DNA of 16,053 nt, taken from NCBI GenBank assembly GCA_934546685.1, contig CAKTEB010000053.1, positions 1-16,053 on the forward strand. The letters run 5' to 3'. The notes beneath the pieces were generated by a model, which was not told the DNA's origin, did not search any database, and worked only from the letters and a program-made list of their open reading frames with translations. A program made the position numbers and the translations under genes. This DNA is from an uncultured Oscillospiraceae bacterium. Lineage in GTDB: Bacteria > Bacillota > Clostridia > Oscillospirales > Oscillospiraceae. Below are positions 1-5,730 of the stretch, piece by piece. Every line of letters begins with the position of its first letter. Within the stretch, counting starts at the first letter, position 1.

Positions 1-838
1 GCAGAGCATCCACCGCAGGCGTGCGCAGATTCATGTTGCAGCCATCCTTTTGAAAGATGATCTGCCCATTCAGGGAATCCGGATCCTCCTCCAGCCGCTT
101 TCTCATGGGCGCGATCATCTTATCGACCTCGTCCTCATAGCTGCTGCCCGGCCGCCAGCCGTCACCGTCGAAGCTGGCCGCCAGGTACTGATAGCCCATC
201 CTGCGATAGGCGTCATAGGTATTCCCGCCGCCGGTCACCGCATCCACATAGTGCGGCGGACGCGCCAGCCTGATCTCATAGGAAAACTCATGCTCTATGT
301 ATGTGTGCAGGGCTTGCAGATCCTGCATCACCTCATCCATCGAGCCCAGCGGGACTCGGTTCCCATAGATCATCCTCTTTCGCCCAAAAATACGGTGCTG
401 CCAGGTATGGTTCGCCAACTCGTGGCCCTCATCGATCATCCGCTGAACCAGCTCCTTCTGGTTTTTCGCCCCAGCCAGCAGATCCTCCCCGAAGCAGGGA
501 TAGTGGTCGAATTTGGTTCCGCCAAACGCCGAGGAGCCCTTTTCGCCAGCTTCATCCGGGTAGTTTCCCTCCGTGGTCCCGATGATATCAAAGGTCGCTC
601 TGGCCCCGTATGCGGCCAGACTGTCTAAAATGGACGCGGTCAAGCCCTTGCCGCTGCCCATAAAATCCTTGGCGCAGGGGCCATCGTCAAAGGTCATGGC
701 CACGATCCGCTTTCCCTGGATCGGGTGTACCCGTTCGATCCGCCGCACGCTGGATAACCGCTTTCCATTTTGCTGCCACAGCAGCTCCTTCCGCTTATGA
801 TTGATATTTCTCGCGAAATTATACAGTCCAGTGATCAA
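1..838 (-). CDS. NodB-domain polysaccharide deacetylase, 3' end outside window
   Basis: This is a carbohydrate esterase family 4 (NodB homology) enzyme; the family removes N- or O-acetyl groups from chitin-like or peptidoglycan sugars using a bound metal. Counting from the TTG at 838, TFDDGP lies at residues 49-54 (catalytic and metal-binding Asp), followed by an H-x3-H metal motif in the context NHTWQH, and an RPPHY sequence that matches the family's third motif. The last visible residues are NLRTPAVDAL, and the gene continues beyond base 1. The TTG is preceded by GGAGG at 8 bases, so it is a plausible start. The same frame stays open upstream to a TGA at 938-940 and reads like protein there, so the original gene began at 985 (see the upstream fragment). 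No signal peptide is visible in either form, which is unusual for an enzyme normally acting on the envelope. Family assignment is confident; functional status is not. Confidence 0.82.
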   Translation of the reverse strand, partial: MITGLYNFARNINHKRKELLWQQNGKRLSSVRRIERVHPIQGKRIVAMTFDDGPCAKDFMGSGKGLTASILDSLAAYGARATFDIIGTTEGNYPDEAGEKGSSAFGGTKFDHYPCFGEDLLAGAKNQKELVQRMIDEGHELANHTWQHRIFGRKRMIYGNRVPLGSMDEVMQDLQALHTYIEHEFSYEIRLARPPHYVDAVTGGGNTYDAYRRMGYQYLAASFDGDGWRPGSSYEDEVDKMIAPMRKRLEEDPDSLNGQIIFQKDGCNMNLRTPAVDAL

Positions 839-985
839 AATGAATTCCTCCGATTCAGTCTGCACGTCATTCCTGGCCTCTTTGGGCTTATTGGTACTTC
901 CATATCGCTCCCGTTCAAATGGATATCTGATCAGTTTTCATATCATAGCACGAATCGGGTATTCCGTCCATACTGAATCGATCAT
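839..985 (-). pseudogene. 5' portion of the deacetylase gene, cut off by an in-frame TGA
   Basis: GGAGGTG at 990-996 lies 4 bases before an ATG at 983-985. This frame encodes MIDSVWTEYPIRAMI and then TGA (938-940). Beyond the TGA it continues without another stop as KLIRYPFERERYG and onward into the deacetylase, 49 codons above the TTG at 838. The strong RBS, the protein-like sequence on both sides and the shared frame indicate that this is the authentic start. A C-to-T change of an Arg CGA codon would produce the TGA. Alternatives are stop-codon readthrough, a short regulatory leader peptide with reinitiation at 838, or a sequencing error. No clear promoter was found; TTGACG at 1005-1010 has no good partner. 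Confidence 0.68.
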
Positions 986-1044
986 TTTTCACCTCCGGAA
1001 CTGCGTCAAAGGGAGGGTGTGTGGAGAGCAGGAAATATAAGGGG

Positions 1045-1073
1045 TTGCAGTGCCTATGATCGTTTGGTATAAT
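1045..1073 (+). promoter_or_regulatory. Sigma-A type promoter of the metallopeptidase gene
   Basis: The -10 is a perfect TATAAT (1068-1073) and the -35 is TTGCAG (1045-1050), with 17 bases between them. Transcription should begin near 1080. That excludes the in-frame ATG at 1072 as a start and supports the one at 1114. Confidence 0.72.
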
Positions 1074-1113
1074 GCAGAAAATAGCAAAATCCAAGAGCCG
1101 AGGAGGAGCGAAC

Positions 1114-1575
1114 ATGGACAAGGCAAAGCTCAGCGCATTATTTGAAGCATATATCCGAAAGCTGCGTATCACCCCCACCTGGGACGTAAAGCTGGAATTT
1201 GTTGAGGATCCATCCTGGCCCAAAACCGGCGATTTCAAAATTGACTGCGATGACAGGAAGGCCATTCTGCTTTTGAACACCGGGCATCCAACGCACGAAA
1301 ACCTGGAAGAGGTCATCATCCATGAGTTGATGCACATTAAAATGTATCCGCTGGATCAGGTGACGGAATCGCTCATTGTAAACTGCTTTGAGGAGGGCTC
1401 TGCCGCAAGTAAGTTCGCCTATCAGCAATTTTTCATGACGCTGGAGCAAACCGTCGAGGAGCTTGCAAAGTGCTTTTTGCTGGAGTTCGGAGAAAACAAG
1501 GAATTTTCTTATGGACGGTGCCGCAAGGCAAAATCGTTTAATGACCTGTACGATGATCTCAAAAGCATCGAATAA
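1114..1575 (+). CDS. Small HExxH zinc metallopeptidase-like protein
   Basis: The 153-residue protein has HELMH at about residues 70-74, the gluzincin zinc-binding and catalytic motif. A second helix, LEQTVEELAKCFL, could supply the third zinc ligand through a Glu, as in the minimal metallopeptidase domains common in phages and mobile elements. It has no signal peptide or membrane segment, so it should be cytoplasmic. The start is chosen because AGGAGGAGC precedes ATG 1114 at normal distance, and because the alternative ATG at 1072 overlaps the -10 box. It is transcribed divergently from the deacetylase and is followed by a separate gene after 81 bases. Substrate and role are unknown; the motif assignment is firm, while the third ligand is inferred. 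Confidence 0.82.
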   Translation: MDKAKLSALFEAYIRKLRITPTWDVKLEFVEDPSWPKTGDFKIDCDDRKAILLLNTGHPTHENLEEVIIHELMHIKMYPLDQVTESLIVNCFEEGSAASKFAYQQFFMTLEQTVEELAKCFLLEFGENKEFSYGRCRKAKSFNDLYDDLKSIE

Positions 1576-1656
1576 CGGCAGCCACCTAACCGTTTCTTGA
1601 TAATCCCATCCGAATGTGTTAAGGTAAGGATATCGAACAACAGGAGGTAGGATCCC

Positions 1657-2286
1657 ATGAAAGTAATGCTTCTAAACGGAAGCAGCCACCCCCACGGCAC
1701 CACCATGGCCGCCCTGGAGGAAATGGCAAAGGTATTTGAGGCAGAGGACGTTGAAACGGAGATCATCCAGGTCGGCGGAAAGCCCATTGCCGACTGCCTC
1801 CAATGCAACGCCTGCCAGAAAACCGGAAAATGTGTGTTTCAGGATGACGGCGTCAACGCATTCGTGGAGAAGGCCAGATCCGCCGATGGCTTTGTATTTG
1901 CAACGCCGGTGTATTTCGCCCACCCCAGCGGACGGATCTACGATTTCCTGGATCGGGCCTTTTACAGCAATAGCGGCTACGATGCCTTCCGGTTCAAGCC
2001 CGGAGCCGCAGTAGCCGTTGCCAGACGGGGCGGTACCACCGCCGCACTGGATGGCCTGAATAAATACTTCGGCATCGCCCAGATGCCCACTGTAGGCTCC
2101 ACCTACTGGAACATGGTGCACGGACTCACCGAAAAGGACGCGTCCCAGGATGAGGAGGGCATGCAGACCCTGCGGAATCTGGCCCGGAGCATGGTCTGGA
2201 TGATGCGCTGCTTTGCCCTTGGCCGCCAGGCGGGCATCGAATGTCCAGTCCTGGAAAAGGGAGCGCACACGAATTTTATTCGGTAA
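1657..2286 (+). CDS. Iron-sulfur flavoprotein / NADPH-dependent FMN reductase family
   Basis: The 209-residue protein has a flavodoxin-like fold. The N-terminal LLNGSSHPHGTT (residues 5-16) is the FMN phosphate-binding loop. Residues 47-59 hold the compact cysteine motif C-x2-C-x2-C-x5-C, which binds a [4Fe-4S] cluster in archaeal and clostridial Isf proteins. FATPVYFAHPSG and the later ARRGG segment are typical of the family. Such proteins move electrons between ferredoxin or NAD(P)H and small acceptors, and often act in oxidative-stress or quinone reduction. AGGAGG lies 9 bases ahead of the ATG. The gene stands alone and ends just before a bidirectional terminator, overlapping the extended frame of the opposing lipoprotein gene. 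The fold and cofactors are well supported; the acceptor is unknown. Confidence 0.88.
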   Translation: MKVMLLNGSSHPHGTTMAALEEMAKVFEAEDVETEIIQVGGKPIADCLQCNACQKTGKCVFQDDGVNAFVEKARSADGFVFATPVYFAHPSGRIYDFLDRAFYSNSGYDAFRFKPGAAVAVARRGGTTAALDGLNKYFGIAQMPTVGSTYWNMVHGLTEKDASQDEEGMQTLRNLARSMVWMMRCFALGRQAGIECPVLEKGAHTNFIR

Positions 2287-2308
2287 ACGACCGCTCTGCG
2301 GGAAAGCG

Positions 2309-2332
2309 CAGCCAGCCCAAAAGGGCTGGCTG
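2309..2332. terminator. Bidirectional hairpin between convergent genes
   Basis: A perfect 10-base-pair stem (2309-2318 with 2323-2332) encloses an AAAA loop. It lies 22 bases after the flavoprotein stop and 4 bases after the restored TAG of the opposing lipoprotein gene (2337-2339). The T tract is short on the plus side and absent on the minus side, so termination strength is uncertain. Confidence 0.7.
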
Positions 2333-2336
2333 TTTG

Positions 2337-2746
2337 CTATTCCGGAAGAACGCACACCACTTCTCCAATGGAATGGATCCAACCATTCTCCACCACCAGT
2401 GCGCCGTTGGGATACAGCGCATAAACAGGACGCCCTCTTCCATGACCGTCATGCACCCCCAGGCATTCTGGATGATTGCCTCAGGCTGGGGATCCGCCTG
2501 GGAAAAGCGGTAGATTTGCCGGGAATCCTCCGCCAGGAAATAGCACCAGTCGTCTAAGTCTATATAGTTCGGCGTCAATACGTCCGGATTCTCCGAAAAG
2601 TTTTGTTCCATTTCCGCGCAGAAGTCCTCCCAGGCTGGCAGCTGTGCCTCCCCACCGCAGCCGCAGAGGCATGCCGCAAAAACGAACCAGCCCAGGAGCA
2701 GAAGCCCTCCGCGCAGGCTGAATAGGTGATCGGTTCGCCGTTTCAT
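2337..2746 (-). pseudogene. Small lipoprotein gene with an apparent -1 frameshift
   Basis: The start at 2744-2746 follows AAGGGGG. The N terminus has basic residues, a hydrophobic core (LLLLGWFVFAACLC) and LCGC at residues 27-30, a plausible lipobox. A hydrophilic domain rich in aromatic and acidic residues follows. The starting frame continues past Glu-Glu-Gly into LFMRCIPTAHWWWR and runs through the terminator hairpin to 2276. The next frame, from about base 2432, instead reads RPVYALYPNGALVVENGW and onward to VVCVLPE, ending at TAG 2337-2339 just before the hairpin. One base lost from the G run at 2433-2435 would explain this. The protein is probably a membrane-anchored exported protein of unknown function. 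It is either broken, phase-variable or miscalled. Confidence 0.65.
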
Positions 2747-2773
2747 CGCTTTGCCCCCTTGCTTGCTGCTTCC

Positions 2774-2802
2774 ATTATGCCATAAGTATCCATCTTCTTC
2801 AA
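2774..2802 (-). promoter_or_regulatory. Promoter of the lipoprotein gene
   Basis: On the minus strand, TTGAAG (2797-2802) and CATAAT (2774-2779) are 17 bases apart, about 28 bases before the ATG. The match to the sigma-A consensus is good but not perfect. Confidence 0.5.
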
Positions 2803-2828
2803 GTCACTATCGGCAAAATTCTCCAAAT

Positions 2829-2858
2829 AAGGAGAGCACAGCTTCCCGTGCTCTCCTT
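2829..2858 (-). terminator. Terminator after the enoate reductase gene
   Basis: An 11-base-pair perfect stem (2829-2839 with 2848-2858) and 8-base loop lie 11 bases beyond the reductase stop. Moderately T-rich sequence follows on the minus strand. A T run on the plus side (2865-2870) means it could also stop plus-strand transcription. Confidence 0.75.
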
Positions 2859-2868
2859 GGGGTATTTT

Positions 2869-4851
2869 TTAGATGTTGCTGGCAGTGACGTAAGCGCTGC
2901 GGTTGGTGGTCTGGATGGTACCGGGCTTCCGGCAGTCGCCCACCATATAGAAGCCGGGGTTGGTGCCGTAGAAGCTCAGTGCCTCGTCGGTCTTGCTGCG
3001 CATGCCCACGGACAGGATCACAGACTCTGCAGGCAGGTCGTGATCCACGCCGTCCTTGTCTGTATAGGTCACATGATCCAGGGTGATCTCCTTGGCTGTA
3101 GCATTCAGCACATAGTGGAAGGTCGGAATGGCCTCCCAGGCGTCGGTGAACATGGAGCGGTAGTGCATCACGGTAGTATCCGCCGCCAGCTGATCCCGCA
3201 TCTCAATGACCGTCACGTTCTTCCCCTGCTGGGCCAGGAACATGCCGGTCTCCACGCCGACCTCACCGCCGCCGATGACCACCACGTTCTGGCCGATCTT
3301 CTCGGCGTGCATGATGGCATCGGTGGCCACGGTGACGTTCTCCCCCTTTGCGCCGGGGATGGACGGGATCACCGGCTGAGCACCCACAGCGGCAATGACC
3401 GCGTCATAGCGATCCTCCACCATCTCAGGGGTGGCAGTGGTGTTTAGAACCACATGAATGCCCTTCTTCTCCACCTGACGGATCAGGTAGTTCTTGTAGT
3501 CCTTGAGGGTCCACTTGAAGGGGATGTAGTCCGCGTGCTTGATGGCGCCGCCCAGCTTATCCTCCTTCTCGTAGATAGTGACGGTATGCCCGCGGTCCGC
3601 CAGATACAGGGCGGTACGCATACCGCCGGGGCCGCCGCCAATGACCGCGATATTCTTGCGGCCCTTGGGTGCAGTTTGGAGGAACTTATCCACCACCTCA
3701 AAGCCGAACTTGGGGTTCACGGAGCAGCAGGTGGTCATGATATCGTTCTTGCCCCGGCCATGACATTTGTTGCAGCGCAGACAGGGCACCAGATCCTCCG
3801 CCCGATCCTCATAGAGCAGATCGCCATAGTCAGGGTTTGAGATCCAGGCCCGGGCCATGGCCACCATGTCGAGCTTGCCCTCGGCAATGGCCTTCTCAGC
3901 CATCTCTGGGTAGAACCAGCCGCCCACGTTGGACACCACAAAGTCCAGGTTTGCCTTCTTGATCTTCTCGGTGAGCTCCAGGAAAGGCGTGGGGTTCAGC
4001 TCAAAGGGAATGGGATGGTTGTAGTCGCCGTCAGCGGCCCGAACCTGGACGATGTCCACATACTTCTGGGCCTTTTTCAGGAACTCCAGGCCCTCCTCCA
4101 GGGTGTAGCCGCCCTCCGGCTCCTCGGCGGAGAACTGGATCTCGATGAGCATGTCGTTTCCTGCCACCCGGCGGATCTCCTCCAGCATCAGAAGCGGGAA
4201 CCGGCAGCGGTTCTCAAAGCTGCCGCCGAATTCATCGGTGCGGAAGTTGGTGAGGGGAGACAGCAGCTGGCCGGGCACCTGGGCCCGGTAGCTCATATGG
4301 ATGGTCACCGCGTCAAAGCCCAGGCGCTTATACAGGGCCGTGCGCTGGCCGTAGCTCTTGATGATCTTATAGAGGTTCTCATTTGGTACGTCGTCGCCGA
4401 TGCTGCCGCTCATGCCGGAGCTGTCGGTAACGGGGCCCTTGGGGTTGGCGTCCACGGCCTCGATCTCGCCGTTCTCGTTCTCATAGCGATAAGTGCGGTT
4501 GGCGGAGAACAGGGAGCCGCTGACAATGGAACCGGTATAGTGCATGGCCTCCACCATCTCCACCATGTAGTTCTGACATTTGGCGTTGCGCATGTCAAAC
4601 TCCGGGAAATGGGACATATCCAGGGTGTCGGGCAGCTGGGGCATCTGATAGGTGTCCTCCACACCTGCGAAGGTCACAAAGGCCGCTCCGGTACGGGCCC
4701 GGCCGATGAAGTGGGCCATGGTGCCCTCGGCGGGATACTCCTCCGGGCCCTGGGAGAAATGGGGCAGGGAGTTGGAGGACTGCATTCTGTTTTTCAGAAC
4801 AAACTTGCCAATCTTAATGGGTGCAAGCAGATGGGGATAAGCATTTTTCAT
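2869..4851 (-). CDS. Fe-S flavoenzyme of the 2-enoate / 2,4-dienoyl-CoA reductase family
   Basis: The 660-residue protein has the full architecture of FadH, 2-enoate reductase and BaiCD/BaiH: an old-yellow-enzyme TIM barrel binding FMN (about 1-345), a Cys cluster at about 355-374 (C-x2-C-x2-C-x12-C) for [4Fe-4S], and a FAD/NAD(P) module. GGGPGG near 405 and GGGEVG near 523 mark its two Rossmann folds. These cytoplasmic enzymes pass electrons from NAD(P)H through FAD and the cluster to FMN and reduce activated C=C bonds. LLSPLTNFRTDEFGG is the typical barrel signature. The preceding motif is H-M-S-Y near residue 183 instead of the usual H-x-x-H/N, so the carbonyl-binding pair is altered. The start at 4851 has AAAGGAG upstream; an in-frame ATG at 4890 has no such site and overlaps the -10 box. 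The substrate cannot be read from sequence. The gene is monocistronic. Confidence 0.92.
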   Translation of the reverse strand: MKNAYPHLLAPIKIGKFVLKNRMQSSNSLPHFSQGPEEYPAEGTMAHFIGRARTGAAFVTFAGVEDTYQMPQLPDTLDMSHFPEFDMRNAKCQNYMVEMVEAMHYTGSIVSGSLFSANRTYRYENENGEIEAVDANPKGPVTDSSGMSGSIGDDVPNENLYKIIKSYGQRTALYKRLGFDAVTIHMSYRAQVPGQLLSPLTNFRTDEFGGSFENRCRFPLLMLEEIRRVAGNDMLIEIQFSAEEPEGGYTLEEGLEFLKKAQKYVDIVQVRAADGDYNHPIPFELNPTPFLELTEKIKKANLDFVVSNVGGWFYPEMAEKAIAEGKLDMVAMARAWISNPDYGDLLYEDRAEDLVPCLRCNKCHGRGKNDIMTTCCSVNPKFGFEVVDKFLQTAPKGRKNIAVIGGGPGGMRTALYLADRGHTVTIYEKEDKLGGAIKHADYIPFKWTLKDYKNYLIRQVEKKGIHVVLNTTATPEMVEDRYDAVIAAVGAQPVIPSIPGAKGENVTVATDAIMHAEKIGQNVVVIGGGEVGVETGMFLAQQGKNVTVIEMRDQLAADTTVMHYRSMFTDAWEAIPTFHYVLNATAKEITLDHVTYTDKDGVDHDLPAESVILSVGMRSKTDEALSFYGTNPGFYMVGDCRKPGTIQTTNRSAYVTASNI

Positions 4852-4885
4852 AGAAACGTGCTCCTTTTCATAGTGTTGCACTCTC

Positions 4886-4914
4886 ATCATAAATCAAATT
4901 TTACGCAATGTCCA
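4886..4914 (-). promoter_or_regulatory. Promoter of the enoate reductase gene
   Basis: On the minus strand, TGGACA (4909-4914) and TATGAT (4886-4891) are separated by 17 bases, about 35 bases before the chosen ATG at 4851. Both hexamers match the sigma-A consensus at five of six positions. Confidence 0.62.
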
Positions 4915-4916
4915 AT

Positions 4917-4933
4917 ACCTATCCCTTATAGGT
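4917..4933. promoter_or_regulatory. Perfect dyad upstream of the reductase -35, possible operator
   Basis: ACCTAT and ATAGGT form a perfect inverted repeat with a 5-base spacer. The site lies 2 bases upstream of the -35 box of the enoate reductase promoter, where an activator would bind. No regulator gene lies next to it, so the cognate protein is unknown. Binding is inferred from symmetry and position only. Confidence 0.45.
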
Positions 4934-5068
4934 CGATTCATAATAGGAATACCCTTTGTGGGCAAAAGAAGTCCGGCTCCATGGTTATCTGTCGCTAACC
5001 TCCGTGTATCACGATAGCGCTGCCCAGCGGAATTTCAAGGGTCATCGGGAGGGTTTCGGCCCCCGGGC

Positions 5069-5097
5069 TTGCGCCCATCGGCAGGATCCAGTATAAT
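5069..5097 (+). promoter_or_regulatory. Promoter of the small 114-residue gene
   Basis: TTGCGC (5069-5074) and a perfect TATAAT (5092-5097) are 17 bases apart, about 36 bases upstream of the ATG at 5134. Confidence 0.68.
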
Positions 5098-5133
5098 GGA
5101 AACATCTATACCATATAATAAGGAGATCACCTT

Positions 5134-5478
5134 ATGGGACTTTTCCATAAACGCAGACAGCCGGCCCAGTGGGAGGATGCCTACACTGCCGCCCCGAAAT
5201 TCTACCGCCAGCCGGACGGCACGCCCTTCGGTGCCATCGCCCTGACCGAGAACACAAAGACCATTCTGCCGAAAAATCCTCAGGCGGAATATGCTGTAGA
5301 CGGTCAGCCGGTCAGCCAGTGGCAGCTTCTGCTGGTCAGCACCACCAAGGACGGCATTCTCGGAAACTGCGACTATTTTGAGGCGCTGGCACGTCTGAAG
5401 TCTCAGGCCCTGGATACGAATGCGCAGTCGATTCTGGTGCGCGGGCTAAGCCTGGAGGAATTAGAGGCCCTGCGCTGA
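5134..5478 (+). CDS. Small protein of unknown function
   Basis: The 114-residue protein starts at an ATG preceded by AAGGAGAT and a consensus promoter, so it is probably expressed. It begins MGLFHKRR, a short basic start common in soluble cytoplasmic proteins. There is no signal peptide, membrane helix, Cys cluster or recognised catalytic motif. The middle (about 30-75) alternates charged and hydrophobic residues as in a small alpha/beta domain, and the C terminus is helical (LSLEELEALR). I do not recognise the family and assign no role. It stands between two divergent or opposite-strand genes, with its own promoter and a structured region immediately after its stop. Confidence 0.8.
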   Translation: MGLFHKRRQPAQWEDAYTAAPKFYRQPDGTPFGAIALTENTKTILPKNPQAEYAVDGQPVSQWQLLLVSTTKDGILGNCDYFEALARLKSQALDTNAQSILVRGLSLEELEALR

Positions 5479-5646
5479 GCGCCGTAAACGATCCGGCCAT
5501 GCGCCGCCCCAGCACCACCACCAGCCGGCTGGTGGTGGAACCTTATCTCCAGAGGCCCAGCTGTTTTGCTGGAGCACATGCCAGAAATATTCGCTCTGGT
5601 GAATGGACGAGAAGCCCCCTGCGGCACCATAAGCCGCAGAGGGGCT
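5479..5646. other. Intergenic run of four hairpins
   Basis: No gene is supported here. In order, the segment holds a perfect 24-base palindrome (5515-5538), a CCAGC/GCTGG hairpin (5557-5572), a CCAGA/TCTGG hairpin (5581-5599) and a long stem with one bulge (5613-5618 plus 5620-5625, pairing with 5633-5638 plus 5641-5646). A fifth hairpin at 5673 is listed separately. None has a clear T tract on the plus strand. This could be the structured 3' end of either flanking transcript, an undescribed small RNA, or a remnant repeat element. Confidence 0.5.
5515..5538. repeat. Perfect 24-base palindrome
   Basis: Twelve bases on each side of the centre (5526/5527) are exactly complementary with no loop, built on a CCACCAGCC/GGCTGGTGG core. 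It begins 37 bases after the stop of the small gene. It could act as a terminator-like cruciform or as a target for a dimeric protein. Confidence 0.65.
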
Positions 5647-5672
5647 CCCTAACATGTCATAAACACGAAAGC

Positions 5673-5690
5673 GCCGCCCTTTCGGGCGGC
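5673..5690 (-). terminator. Terminator after the beta-helix gene
   Basis: A GC-only 7-base-pair stem (5673-5679 with 5684-5690) with a tetraloop lies 41 bases beyond the beta-helix stop. On the minus strand it is followed by GCTTTCGTGTTT, a moderate T-rich tail. Confidence 0.6.
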
Positions 5691-5730
5691 CCCTTCGCAC
5701 TATGAAAAAGATGATGATAAAAAAGCCAGT

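Noticed and set aside
938..940. TGA read as selenocysteine
   Set aside because: NodB deacetylases have no catalytic Sec or Cys at this N-terminal position, and no selenocysteine-type hairpin was evident after the codon.
942..970. Promoter-like TGGACG-17-TATGAT on the minus strand
   Set aside because: It lies inside the 5' part of the deacetylase coding frame. It might serve the shorter form but is as likely to be chance.
1072..1113. Upstream ATG for the metallopeptidase, adding 14 residues
   Set aside because: It overlaps the -10 box of a consensus promoter and lacks an RBS, while the ATG at 1114 has a strong one.
2276..2336. Lipoprotein C terminus extending to 2276
   Set aside because: This stretch translates the terminator hairpin and overlaps the convergent gene; the alternative frame ends just before the hairpin and reads like real protein.
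5461..5700. Minus-strand open frame of 79 codons
   Set aside because: It runs through five hairpins, has no RBS, and ends within the opposing small gene.
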